From: CAVUAT01 sp963739545
Lineage (GTDB): Bacteria > Actinomycetota > Thermoleophilia > Solirubrobacterales > 70-9
DNA length: 64,000 nt
Direction: 5' to 3'
NCBI GenBank assembly: GCA_963739545.1
Contig: CAVUAT010000011.1
Coordinates: 1 to 64,000, forward strand
Of this stretch, positions 50,921 through 60,308 are shown piece by piece (position 1 is the stretch's first letter; each line of letters opens with the position of its first letter). The notes below the pieces were generated by a model. The model worked only from the letters and a program-made list of their open reading frames with translations. It had not been told where the DNA came from and did no database searches. The translations under genes and the position numbers were made by a program.

Positions 50921-52491
50921 TGGGCCAGCGCGCCCCCTCCGCCACGCAGATCGCCGTCGCCGTCGCCTTCGCGTTCTCGTGCTTCGGCCTGCTGCTCTTC
51001 CTCTGGAACGCATTCGGCGGCCCCGTCCCGTTCGCCCCGCAGGGCTACCGGGTCAAGGTCCCGGTCAACGAGGCGGCGCAGCTCGCGGCCGAGTCCGACG
51101 TCCGCATCTCTAACGTCTCCGTGGGCCGCGTCAAGGCCATCGAGCTCGAGGATGACGGCGAGAACCGCGACCTCGCGATCGCCACGCTCGAGATCGAGAA
51201 CCGCTACGCGCCGATTCCCAACGACACCCGGGCGATCCTGCGGCAGAAGACTCTGCTGGGAGAGACCTACGTCGAGCTCACCCAGGGGTCGGACGAGTCC
51301 GGCACCGTCCCCGAGGGCGGCACGCTCCCGAAGGCCCAGGTCTCGGACGCGGTGCAGCTAGACGAGATCGTGCGAGCGTTCGACGAACCCACCCGCGCCG
51401 CCTTCCAGACCTGGATGCAGCAGGCAGCGCTCTCGCTCGAGGGCCGCGGGTCGGACCTCTCGGCGGCGATCGCCAACCTCGAGCCGTTCGCCGAGTCGGC
51501 CAACGACCTGCTGCGCGTCCTCGACACGCAGGACGTGGCGGTTTCGAAGTTCGTGAAGAACACCGGCGTCGTGTTCGGGGCGCTGTCAGAGCGCCAGGGG
51601 CAGCTCCGAGGCCTGATCGAGAACTCCAACACGGTGTTCGCGACGACCGCGGAGCGAAACCAGGACCTGCGAGAAACCTTCCAGGCCCTGCCCACCTTCC
51701 TCGACGAGTCCCGCCTCACCCTCCGCCGCCTCGACGAGTTCTCCACCAACGCGAACCCGGTAATCACGCAGCTGCGGCCCTCGGGGAGAGAGCTCAGCGT
51801 CACCCTGAAGCAGGTCGCACGGGTCGCACCCGACCTGAAGGGTTTCTTCGTCGGGTTCCGCAAGCTCGCCAAGCGCTCGAAGGCGGGGCTGCCGGCGCTC
51901 CAAGCGGTCCTGAACACCGACCTGCCGCCGCTGCTGACGCAGCTAAACCCGTTCCTCCGCCAGGTGACCCCGATCTTCACGGCCGCCGCGCGTTATGACC
52001 GCGAGATCACCTCGTTCCTCGGCAACGTCACAGCGATCACGCAAGCCACGACGGGTAACGGCTCCACGAACAACCAGCCAGCGCACTACCTGCGCACCGC
52101 CGCGTCCCCGCTCAACCCCGAGATCTTCAACGTCTTCCCGACGAACCGGCTGCAGATGAACCGCAACACGAACTTCACCGCCCCGGACTGGGCCGACGCG
52201 CTCGCGAGCGGCTCGCTGACCAGCTTCGAGACGCGCCAGTGCGCGACGGGAGTCGACACGCAGCTGCTGCCGGCCACGCCCACGGACCCCGACTTCATTC
52301 CCCGGGCCAACCCCTCGCTCGACACGACGCCCGCCCAGCTCTTCGAGCTGATCCAGAGGTTCGCTTACAACGACGGGCTCACCTCGGCCGGCACGCCGCG
52401 CCCGGCCTGCATCCAGCAGCCCTCGGTCGCCTCGATCGGCGAGATCCCGCAGGTGACCCAGTACCTGCACGTCTTCCAGGACAATCCGTAG
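50920..52491 (+). CDS. Mce-family protein 6
   Basis: A 523-residue Mce protein closes the cluster. The anchor is AVAVAFAFSCFGLLLFLWNA, the MlaD domain YRVKVPVNEAAQLAAESDVR then ISNVSVGRVKAIEL, followed by tunnel helices to about residue 345. The C-terminus is Asn-, Thr- and Pro-rich with one cysteine pair (TRQCATG and PRPACIQQP). The stop at 52491 is followed by a 200-base gap before a separate secreted protein. The six proteins probably form a heterohexameric lipid transporter, as in the classical mceA-F arrangement. Confidence 0.92.
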   Translation: MGQRAPSATQIAVAVAFAFSCFGLLLFLWNAFGGPVPFAPQGYRVKVPVNEAAQLAAESDVRISNVSVGRVKAIELEDDGENRDLAIATLEIENRYAPIPNDTRAILRQKTLLGETYVELTQGSDESGTVPEGGTLPKAQVSDAVQLDEIVRAFDEPTRAAFQTWMQQAALSLEGRGSDLSAAIANLEPFAESANDLLRVLDTQDVAVSKFVKNTGVVFGALSERQGQLRGLIENSNTVFATTAERNQDLRETFQALPTFLDESRLTLRRLDEFSTNANPVITQLRPSGRELSVTLKQVARVAPDLKGFFVGFRKLAKRSKAGLPALQAVLNTDLPPLLTQLNPFLRQVTPIFTAAARYDREITSFLGNVTAITQATTGNGSTNNQPAHYLRTAASPLNPEIFNVFPTNRLQMNRNTNFTAPDWADALASGSLTSFETRQCATGVDTQLLPATPTDPDFIPRANPSLDTTPAQLFELIQRFAYNDGLTSAGTPRPACIQQPSVASIGEIPQVTQYLHVFQDNP

Positions 52492-52690
52492 GGCGTTTCT
52501 CGCGGTTGCTGGGGTTTTACGCGGTCCGAAGGCGGGGAACAGAGACTTGGTTCTTTTTACCCCCTCGCGCGGGAGGCGCAACTCGGTCTCTGATCCTGTG
52601 TTAGGTTCAGCACGATTCAGAATCAGGGCGGGGCGGCGTTGAGTAGTTAGCCAAGTGCCGCGAGGGACGCCCTACAGATAAAGGAGTGGT

Positions 52691-53488
<798 letters not shown>

Positions 53489-53511
53489 AGCTTCTTCATC
53501 TCTGACTGATC

Positions 53512-53541
53512 GAGGGCGGCCTGCGGGCCGCCCTCTTTCGT
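53512..53541 (+). terminator. Rho-independent terminator
   Basis: GAGGGCGGCC and GGCCGCCCTC form a perfect 10-bp stem around TGCG, followed by TTTCGTT. It lies 24 bases past the stop of the secreted protein and separates it from the cobalamin riboswitch. Confidence 0.9.
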
Positions 53542-53565
53542 TCCCCTGCCGGTAGTGTTGGCCCC

Positions 53566-53742
53566 ACATACGGCTGTGGGTCAAGGGAAGTCCGGTGAAA
53601 CACCGGCGCGGTCCCGCCACTGTGACCGGGTGAGGGGTTGTCGCAAGACGCCACTGGGGAGTGCCATCGGCCCCCTGGGAAGGCGCGGCAGCCGAGCCCG
53701 GAAGCCAGGAGACCTGTCCCCGGCCGGCCACGCAACCCCTCG
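53566..53742 (+). promoter_or_regulatory. Cobalamin riboswitch (AdoCbl/B12 box)
   Basis: The conserved elements are in order: AGGGAAGTCCGGTGAAA (P3 region), CGGCGCGGTCCCGCCACTGT (the B12-box core near 53605-53623), a variable arm, then GAAGCCAGGAGACCTGTC at 53701-53718. This matches the cobalamin riboswitch consensus. The Shine-Dalgarno GAGGAAGGG of the next gene lies at 53742-53750, within reach of a ligand-dependent helix, so translational repression by B12 is likely. It stands before the DUF4430/ECF operon. Confidence 0.93.
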
Positions 53743-53756
53743 AGGAAGGGACGGTC

Positions 53757-54821
53757 ATGAACAGAGTCTCAAGGCGCCTTCTCGGCGCATTCAGCGGATT
53801 GGCGCTGCTCTCGGTGCTGTTCGCATCTGCGGCTTCGGCGAGCGTGCCGGTGGACCTGCGGGTGGTCAGCAACGAGGCGGGCAACCTCGCCGACGTCCGC
53901 CAGTACGTCCCCGCGAGCAGCGCGGTCAAGACGTTCGCGGGCGACGACTGCTTCGACCCGACGCCGCCGGTCAAACAGAGCAGCGGGTCCACATACCCAC
54001 AGGCGACACCGACGATGCTGGCGGCGATCTGGGAGGCGGGGCAGGTGAAGACCGCGCTGCAACCCGTACGGCTCTCCGACGCAGACTACGCCAGCTTCGG
54101 CGCGCTGGGCGTCTGCCAGATCGGGGCGAAGACGCCCCCCGGCTTCTTCTTCCTGAAGTCGAATCACTCCGGCCTCACCGTAGGAGCGGACCTGTTCGGA
54201 GTCGTCGGCGGCGAGGAGCTGCTCGCCTACCGCACGCCTGCGGACTTCAGCGCCGACGAGGAGCTCGAGCTGACAGCGCCCACGCGGACGGCGCCGGGGG
54301 CACCGATCACCGTCAACGTGCGCGCCTACACGGGGTCGATCGCCCCGAAGCCCGGCGCGACTGTGACGGGTGGCGCGGCTGCGGCGACGACCGATCCGAA
54401 CGGCAACGCGACCGTCAGCTTCGGCGCCCCCGGCACCTACCGGCTCGTCGCGACGGCTGAGTACAACGACATCCCGAGCGCAGAGCTCACCGTCTGCGTG
54501 GCGGCCGACCCGGCCCAGGCTTGCCCCGAGGAGCGCGGCCGAGAGATCCTCGGCAGCGACGAGGGCGAGGGCATCAAGGGCACCGGCGGCGGCGACACCA
54601 TCCGCCCCCGCGCCGGAGAGGACCGAATCAAGGCACGAGACGGGGCGGACCTGATCGTCTCCACGGGCGGCGCCCGCGACTTCGTCGACTGCGGCGGTGG
54701 CAAGGACATCGTGGTGCGCGACGGGAAGGACAAGGTCGCGAAGAACTGCGAGAAGGTCAAGGGGAAGAAGAAGAAAAAGAAGGGGAAGAAGGGGAAGAAG
54801 AAGGGCGGCAGCAGGAAGTGA
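53757..54821 (+). CDS. Secreted DUF4430 (transcobalamin C-terminal-like) protein with RTX-like repeats
   Basis: A 354-residue secreted protein starts at ATG 53757 under the B12 riboswitch. The signal peptide is LLGAFSGLALLSVLFASAAS. Residues 30-165 form a DUF4430-like domain (NLADVRQYVPASSAVKTFAG, GDDCFDPTPP, LGVCQIGAKTPPGFFFLKSN, GGEELLAYRTP) with a Cys pair. An Ig-like domain follows (APGAPITVNVRAYTGSIAPK, PGATVTGGAAAATTDPNG). Then come RTX-like Gly/Asp repeats (GTGGGDTIRPRAGEDRIKAR, DGADLIVSTGG) and a lysine tail (KGKKKKKKGKKGKKKGGSRK). The DUF4430 fold is that of the transcobalamin/intrinsic-factor beta domain. A cobalamin-capture role is inferred from this and the riboswitch. Confidence 0.82.
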   Translation: MNRVSRRLLGAFSGLALLSVLFASAASASVPVDLRVVSNEAGNLADVRQYVPASSAVKTFAGDDCFDPTPPVKQSSGSTYPQATPTMLAAIWEAGQVKTALQPVRLSDADYASFGALGVCQIGAKTPPGFFFLKSNHSGLTVGADLFGVVGGEELLAYRTPADFSADEELELTAPTRTAPGAPITVNVRAYTGSIAPKPGATVTGGAAAATTDPNGNATVSFGAPGTYRLVATAEYNDIPSAELTVCVAADPAQACPEERGREILGSDEGEGIKGTGGGDTIRPRAGEDRIKARDGADLIVSTGGARDFVDCGGGKDIVVRDGKDKVAKNCEKVKGKKKKKKGKKGKKKGGSRK

Positions 54822-55750
54822 GACCCCGCCGACTGTTCGCCATCGCCGCGGTGCTCTGCGCCGCTGCGGTCGCGGGCTGCGGTCTCGGTGAGGGCGAGAA
54901 GACCGGGACGGCGGATCTGACCGTGACCCGGGACTACGGCGCCGAGAAGCTTCGAGGCGAGCAGGCCGAGCTGACCGAGTCCGACTCGGTGCTGAGCGTG
55001 CTCGACTCGAGCGCTGACGTGGAGACGCGCTACGGCGGCGGCTTCGTGCAGTCGATAGACGGCATCTCCGGCGAGGTCGCCGACGGCCGCCGCAGGGATT
55101 GGTTCTTCTACGTGAACGGGATCGAGTCGAGCATCGGCGCGGCCGAATACGACGCCGTCGACGGCGAGCGCATCTGGTGGGACTACCGCGATTGGAGCTC
55201 CGCGATGCGCGTGCCCGCCGTGGTCGGCTCCTGGCCCGAGCCGTTCCTGCACGGCTACGAGGGCGAGCGCTGGCCGACGGGCGTCTTCTGCGGCGGCGCC
55301 GAGGGCGCCTGCGCCGAGGTCTCGAAGCGGCTGTCGGAGGCCGGCGCCGACACCACGCCGCCACCCGACGGCTCGGACGGCGAGCCCGCCGACCGCGAGG
55401 AGATCAGGGTCCTCGTCGGGCCTTGGGACGCGATCCGCTCCGATCCCGTCGCCCGGCTGCTCTCCGGCGGTCCCGAGCGAAGCGGGGTGTTCGCGACGAT
55501 CTCGGGCGTGCGCCCCTCGATTGGGATCACCCTGCTCGACGAGCGCGGCCGGGTGGCCGACACGCTGGCCGCCGATTCGGGCCTGGTCGCTGCGCTTCGT
55601 CCCGACGAAGGCCCTCCGACCTGGGTCGTGACCGGCACCGACAACTCAGGGGTCGCGGCCGCCGTCGAGCTGATCGGCGAACCGCTGAACGACCGCTACG
55701 CGGTCGCCACGATCTCCAACGGAGGCTCGGTCGGGGTGCCGGTGAGATGA
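54818..55750 (+). CDS. DUF4430 lipoprotein, putative surface cobalamin-binding subunit
   Basis: A 310-residue lipoprotein starts at GTG 54818, overlapping the previous stop by 4 bp. The lipobox is AAVAGC near residue 18. The DUF4430/transcobalamin-like domain spans about residues 28-130 (RYGGGFVQSIDGISGEVADG, DWFFYVNGIESSIGAAEYDA, GERIWWDYRDWSSAMRV). The second half (residues 140-310) is an unrecognised alpha/beta region with EEIRVLVGPWDAIRSDPVAR. It would sit on the outer face of the membrane beside the ECF transporter encoded next. Cobalamin binding is inferred from the domain and operon. Confidence 0.8.
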   Translation: MRPRRLFAIAAVLCAAAVAGCGLGEGEKTGTADLTVTRDYGAEKLRGEQAELTESDSVLSVLDSSADVETRYGGGFVQSIDGISGEVADGRRRDWFFYVNGIESSIGAAEYDAVDGERIWWDYRDWSSAMRVPAVVGSWPEPFLHGYEGERWPTGVFCGGAEGACAEVSKRLSEAGADTTPPPDGSDGEPADREEIRVLVGPWDAIRSDPVARLLSGGPERSGVFATISGVRPSIGITLLDERGRVADTLAADSGLVAALRPDEGPPTWVVTGTDNSGVAAAVELIGEPLNDRYAVATISNGGSVGVPVR

Positions 55751-55802
55751 GGCCCCACCGGGTCCTCATCCGCTCCCATATGTCCTGCCGAGCGAGTGCT
55801 CG

Positions 55803-56732
55803 ATGAGACCTTCGCTTGCGTACAGGCCCGGGCGCAGTCCGCTCCATCTCGCCTCGCCCGGGGTGGCCGTCGCGTTCCTCGGGGCCTTCGCGCTGATCGC
55901 AGTGGCCTTCTCGAGCCCGGTGGTGCTGCTGGCCGACGGCATCGCGGTGGTGTTGTGCGGCTACGCGGCCGGGGCGCGGCGGGCCGTGGTCGCGGCGCTG
56001 CGGCTGGCGGTCCCCTTGATGATCGTGATGGTTGTAGTCAACGGCCTCGTCTACCACCGCGGCGAGACCGTGCTCTGGCGCGGATGGGACCTTCCGGTGA
56101 TCGGGAGCACCGACGTGACCCTCGAGTCGCTTGTGGCGGGGGGCGCGATCGGTCTGCTCGTGGTCGTCGTCATCCTCGTCTTCGCCGTCTACTCGGCGTG
56201 CGTCAACCCCGACCGGGTGCTGCGGGCTCTACGGCCGCTCGCCCGGCGCTCCGCGCTGACTGCCGGGCTGGTCGTCCGGATGGTTCCGCTCGCCGCCGCC
56301 GACCTGCAGAGCCTTCGCGAAGCCGCTGAGCTGCGCGGGCCGGGGGCCGAGCCCGTCGGGCGAGCCGCGATGGCCCGGCGCCTGCTCGAGGGCTCACTCG
56401 ACCGCTCGATAGACGTCGCGGCGACCGTCGAGCTCCGCGGTCACTCTCTCGGGGCGCGCCTGCAGCAGGGGCGCGAGGCCAACGGGCCCGCGGCGCCGCT
56501 TCTGATCGCGGCCGCTGGGGTTGTGGCGTCCGGGGCCGCGGCTCTCGCCGTCGGCGCCGGCGGCTTCGAGACCTACCCGCGGATCACCATGGAGCTCGGT
56601 CCAGCGACCCTCGCGCTGTGCGCCGCGCTGCCGCTGCTGGCCCTGGCGCCGTTCGCCGCCCGCCCGCTGCGCCGGGCCGTGCGCTCGCGGGGCGTCGCCC
56701 CCGTCGTGACCGTGGAGGCCGGCGATGCCTGA
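55803..56732 (+). CDS. ECF transporter T component (EcfT/CbiQ family)
   Basis: A 309-residue membrane protein of the CbiQ/EcfT family. It opens with RPGRSPLHLASPGVAVAFLG, has five to six hydrophobic helices, and in the coupling region shows AADLQSLREAAELRGPG (the conserved A-R-G-type coupling motif contacts the ATPases) and DVAATVELRGHSLGARL. EcfT links the ATPases to the substrate-binding S component. It follows the DUF4430 lipoprotein after 52 bases; its stop overlaps the ATPase start by 8 bp. The next two genes supply the A and S components. Confidence 0.87.
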   Translation: MRPSLAYRPGRSPLHLASPGVAVAFLGAFALIAVAFSSPVVLLADGIAVVLCGYAAGARRAVVAALRLAVPLMIVMVVVNGLVYHRGETVLWRGWDLPVIGSTDVTLESLVAGGAIGLLVVVVILVFAVYSACVNPDRVLRALRPLARRSALTAGLVVRMVPLAAADLQSLREAAELRGPGAEPVGRAAMARRLLEGSLDRSIDVAATVELRGHSLGARLQQGREANGPAAPLLIAAAGVVASGAAALAVGAGGFETYPRITMELGPATLALCAALPLLALAPFAARPLRRAVRSRGVAPVVTVEAGDA

Positions 56733-58410
56733 TCCCGCGCTGCGCTGCGAGGACCTTCGCTACCGCTATCCCGACGCGCGCCGCGAGGCGCTGGCGGGGG
56801 TCGACCTGCGCGTCGAGCCCGGCGAGCTCGTCGTGCTCTGTGGCCTCTCGGGCTCGGGGAAGACGACGATGCTGCGCGCCGCGTGCGGGCTGGTTCCGCA
56901 CTTCCACGGCGGCTCGATCGAGGGGGAGCTGGAGGTCGCGGGCCTCGACGTGCGCTCGCACGGGCCGGCCGAGCTCGCCGCGGCGGTCGGGTTCGTCGCC
57001 CAGGAGCCCGAGACGCAGATCGTCAGCACCACGGTCCGCGCCGAGGTGGAGCTTCCGCTCGAGCTGCGGGGCGTCGCGCCGGCCTCGCGCGCCCGCGCGG
57101 TCGAGGAGGTCGCGCTGGCGCTGGCGATCGAGGACCTGCTCGACCGCGCCACCGACACCCTCTCCGGCGGCGAGCTGCAGCGCGTCGCCCTGGCCGCGGC
57201 GCTCGTCACCCGGCCGCGGCTGATCCTGCTCGACGAGCCGACCTCGCAGCTCGATCCCGTGGCCGGCGACGAGCTGATCGGCGTGATGCGCCGGCTGAAT
57301 GAGGAGTCAGGGGTCGCGATCCTGCTCGGCGAGCACCGCCTCGAGCGCTGCCTCGGGGCCGCGGACCGCGTGGTCGCGCTCGATCGCGGCGCCGTCGGCT
57401 TCGACGGCTCCCCGGCCGCGTTCCTGGCGTGGGCACTTGAGCACGCGCCCCCGCTCGCGACGCCCGGGGCCCGGCTGCTCGGGGATGCCGGGCTCGAGCC
57501 CGCGGCGAGCGTGCGCGACGCGCGGCGCCGGGTCGCCGACCTCGATCTGGGAGCGGCGCCGGGAGCCGCAGGCGAATCGCGCGGCGACTTCGAGTCGGAC
57601 GTCGAGCCTCCTCGCGGCATCCGCGCGAAGCTGCGGCGCTCGCGCGCCGCCGCAGATGGCGCCCTGCGCGCCGACGGAGTCTGGGTCGAGCTCGGGGAGG
57701 GCGAGGAGCAGATCGACGCTCTGCGCGGCTTCGACCTCGCGGTTGCGCGCGGCGAGCGCGTCGCCCTGATGGGGCGAAACGGAGCGGGCAAGAGCACGCT
57801 GCTGCGGGCGGCGGCCGGGCTGCTGGAGCCCGCGCGCGGGCGGATCGCGGCGCCGTCCGGGGTGGCCCTGTTGCCGCAGCGTTCGGCCGACATGCTCGTG
57901 CGAGAGCGCATCGGCGACGAGCTGCCCGGAGAGGCCGGCGCGGCGGCACTGGAGCTGTTCGGCCTCGAAGGGATGGATGACTCCGACCCCCGGGACCTCT
58001 CGGGTGGCGAGCGCCAGCGCCTCGCCCTCGCCCTGGTCGTCGCCGGCCGCGGCGCGGCGGGCGAGGCAGCGCCCGGCGCCGTGCTGCTCGACGAGCCGAC
58101 CCGCGGCATGGACCGGGTGCGAAAGGACGAGCTCGCGGCGCTCGCTGGGCGGCTCGCAGCTGCCGGCTCGGCTGTCCTGATCGCGACCCACGACGTGGAG
58201 TTCGCCTCGGTTTTCGCGGACAGGGTGGTCCTGATGGGGAGCGGCGAGGTGGTCGCCGACGGCGCGGCCGACGAGCTGCTCGGCGGCGGCTGGTACTTCT
58301 CGACGGAGGTCGCCCGGATCCTCGACGGCGCCGCTGTCACCCGTGAGCAGGGCGCCGCCGTGCTGCGCGGCGCTCTCGATGGCGAGCGCTCAGGGGTGAT
58401 CGGATCGTGA
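56725..58410 (+). CDS. ECF transporter double ATPase (EcfA-EcfA' fusion)
   Basis: A 561-residue protein with two ABC ATPase domains in one chain. Domain 1 has Walker A GLSGSGKTT near residue 40, signature LSGGELQRVALAAAL and Walker B LILLDEPTSQLDP. Domain 2 has Walker A GRNGAGKST near residue 350, signature LSGGERQRLALAL and Walker B AVLLDEPTRGMD. A low-complexity linker joins them near residues 265-310. Fused ATPases replace the EcfA1/EcfA2 heterodimer and power S-component toppling. The next gene overlaps by 4 bp (GTGA). Confidence 0.93.
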   Translation: MPDPALRCEDLRYRYPDARREALAGVDLRVEPGELVVLCGLSGSGKTTMLRAACGLVPHFHGGSIEGELEVAGLDVRSHGPAELAAAVGFVAQEPETQIVSTTVRAEVELPLELRGVAPASRARAVEEVALALAIEDLLDRATDTLSGGELQRVALAAALVTRPRLILLDEPTSQLDPVAGDELIGVMRRLNEESGVAILLGEHRLERCLGAADRVVALDRGAVGFDGSPAAFLAWALEHAPPLATPGARLLGDAGLEPAASVRDARRRVADLDLGAAPGAAGESRGDFESDVEPPRGIRAKLRRSRAAADGALRADGVWVELGEGEEQIDALRGFDLAVARGERVALMGRNGAGKSTLLRAAAGLLEPARGRIAAPSGVALLPQRSADMLVRERIGDELPGEAGAAALELFGLEGMDDSDPRDLSGGERQRLALALVVAGRGAAGEAAPGAVLLDEPTRGMDRVRKDELAALAGRLAAAGSAVLIATHDVEFASVFADRVVLMGSGEVVADGAADELLGGGWYFSTEVARILDGAAVTREQGAAVLRGALDGERSGVIGS

Positions 58411-60299
58411 GCTGGCAGGCCGGGATCTTCCTGCTCCTCGCGGTGACGCTTGTCGCGGGAGCTGTCTGGTACGAGCGCGCGAAGCCCCCGTCGCAGATCG
58501 TCGCGCTCGTCGCCGCCCTCGCCGCCCTGGCGGTGGCCGGCAGGATCGTGCTCTCCCCGGTGCCGAACGTCGTGCCGAGCACCGACATCATCCTCATCGC
58601 CGGTTACGCGCTCGGGGGCGGCCCCGGCTTCGCCGTGGGGGCGTTGACGGCGCTCGTCAGCAACTTCTGGCTCGGCCAGGGCCCCTGGACGCCCTGGCAG
58701 ATGGCCGGCTGGGGGATGACCGGAGTGATGGGAGCTGCGCTCGCCGCGTTCAGCGGCGGCGACGTGAAGCGCCTGCCCCTGGCGCTCTTTTGCGCTTTCG
58801 CGGGACTCGCCTACGGGGCTCTGCTCGACTTCTCGCTGATGGTCACCTACGGCGGCGAGCAGTCGGTCGAGCGCTACCTGGCTCTCTCGGCGCGAGGGCT
58901 CCCCTTCAACATCGCCCACGCCGCGGGCAACTTCGCCCTCGCGCTCGTCGCCGGCCCCGCGATGGTGCGCATGCTGCGCCGCTATCGCAGCCGCTTCGAG
59001 TTCGCCTGGGGCCGCCCCAAGGCCCAGCAGGGGGCGGCGGCGACCGGCGTGGCGGTGCTGATCGCGTGCGCCGCGATCGTCCCGACTGCGATGAAGGACT
59101 CCCCGGCGGAGGCCGCCGGGGGGCGCGCGGACGCGGTCAGCTGGCTGCGCGGAGCGCAGAACGCCGACGGTGGCTTCGGCTTCGCCGACGGCGTGGCGTC
59201 GAGCCCCGTGATGACCGGCTGGGCCACGCTCGGGCTGGAGGCCGCCGGCGTCAACCCGCTCGACGTCACGAAGCGCGGCAGGACCCCGATCTCATACCTT
59301 CGCTCCACCCTGGCTGACATCACGACGACCGGTGACCTCGAGCGAACCATCCTTGTGCTCGCTGCCGCCCGGGTTGACCCAAGGCGATTCGGCGGCCGCG
59401 ACCTGATCGCGCGCCTGCTGGCGCGCCGGGGCGGAGACGGGTCGTGGGGCGGGCAGGTGAACCCGACGGCGTTCGGGGTCCTGGCCCTCGAGGCGGCCGG
59501 CCGCCGCGCCGGCAACGCGGGGTCCGCACGCTGGCTGGCCGCCAACCAGAACCCCGACGGCGGATGGGGCTTTGCGCCCGGAACGGCGAGCGACGCCGAC
59601 AGCACCGGCGCGGTGCTGCAGGCTCTCGTCGCCGCGGGCGCCGGCACTGGAGCCGTCACCGCCGCCGTCCGCTACCTGCGGGCGACCCAGCAGCCCGGCG
59701 GCGGCTTCGCTCTGGCAGGAGGGGGCTCCGTCAACGCTCAATCGACCGCGTGGGCTGTGCAGGGCCTGCTCGCGGCGGGCTCGTCGCCGCGGTCGCTGCG
59801 CAACGGTGGGCGCAACCCCCTCGACTACCTCGCCTCGGTCCAGGCCGCCGACGGCCACTACCGCTACTCGGCTGCGACCGACCAGACCCCGGTCTGGGTC
59901 ACCTCGCAGGCCCTCCAGGCCGTGAGCGCCCAGCCGTTCCCGGTGCCGGTGAGCGCGAGGCAGGCCCAGCCCTCCTCGGGAGCGGGCGCAGGTGGGGGCG
60001 GTGGGGGAGGCGTGCCCGCCCCGGCCGCCGGCGCGCCGGCAGGCGGCGGAACGGGGGGAGTCACCGGTGGGGCGAAGGCCGACCCCCCTGCCAAGGCGAA
60101 CCAGCAGGGCAAGGGCGCTTCGGCGCACGCGCCGCCTAAGCCCGAGGCTCCCGGCCTGGAGCGGATCTCCGCCGATCCGGCGTCGAGCGCCGACTCCGGA
60201 GGCGACGGTTCGGACCTCGCGGTGCCGCTCTCGCTGGCGCTTCTCGCGCTGGTCATCGTAGGCGGCGCGGTGATGCTTCGCCGGCAATCCCCTGGCTAG
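58407..60299 (+). CDS. ECF S component fused to transcobalamin-like alpha/alpha-barrel repeats
   Basis: A 630-residue protein starts at GTG 58407. Residues 1-205 hold about six helices of an ECF S component, with PNVVPSTDIILIAGYALGGG then NFWLGQGPWTPWQMAGWGMT. Residues 240-510 form five to six repeats of the terpenoid-cyclase/prenyltransferase alpha/alpha toroid (LRGAQNADGGFGFADG, LAANQNPDGGWGFAPG, LRATQQPGGGFALAGG, LASVQAADGHYRYSAA), the fold of the N-terminal domain of intrinsic factor and transcobalamin. A Gly/Pro-rich linker and a final helix (LALLALVIVGGAVML) end it. The barrel would face outward. A B12-binding role is inferred from the riboswitch and partners. Confidence 0.85.
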   Translation: MSWQAGIFLLLAVTLVAGAVWYERAKPPSQIVALVAALAALAVAGRIVLSPVPNVVPSTDIILIAGYALGGGPGFAVGALTALVSNFWLGQGPWTPWQMAGWGMTGVMGAALAAFSGGDVKRLPLALFCAFAGLAYGALLDFSLMVTYGGEQSVERYLALSARGLPFNIAHAAGNFALALVAGPAMVRMLRRYRSRFEFAWGRPKAQQGAAATGVAVLIACAAIVPTAMKDSPAEAAGGRADAVSWLRGAQNADGGFGFADGVASSPVMTGWATLGLEAAGVNPLDVTKRGRTPISYLRSTLADITTTGDLERTILVLAAARVDPRRFGGRDLIARLLARRGGDGSWGGQVNPTAFGVLALEAAGRRAGNAGSARWLAANQNPDGGWGFAPGTASDADSTGAVLQALVAAGAGTGAVTAAVRYLRATQQPGGGFALAGGGSVNAQSTAWAVQGLLAAGSSPRSLRNGGRNPLDYLASVQAADGHYRYSAATDQTPVWVTSQALQAVSAQPFPVPVSARQAQPSSGAGAGGGGGGGVPAPAAGAPAGGGTGGVTGGAKADPPAKANQQGKGASAHAPPKPEAPGLERISADPASSADSGGDGSDLAVPLSLALLALVIVGGAVMLRRQSPG

Positions 60300-60308
60300 G
60301 ATGTTTCG

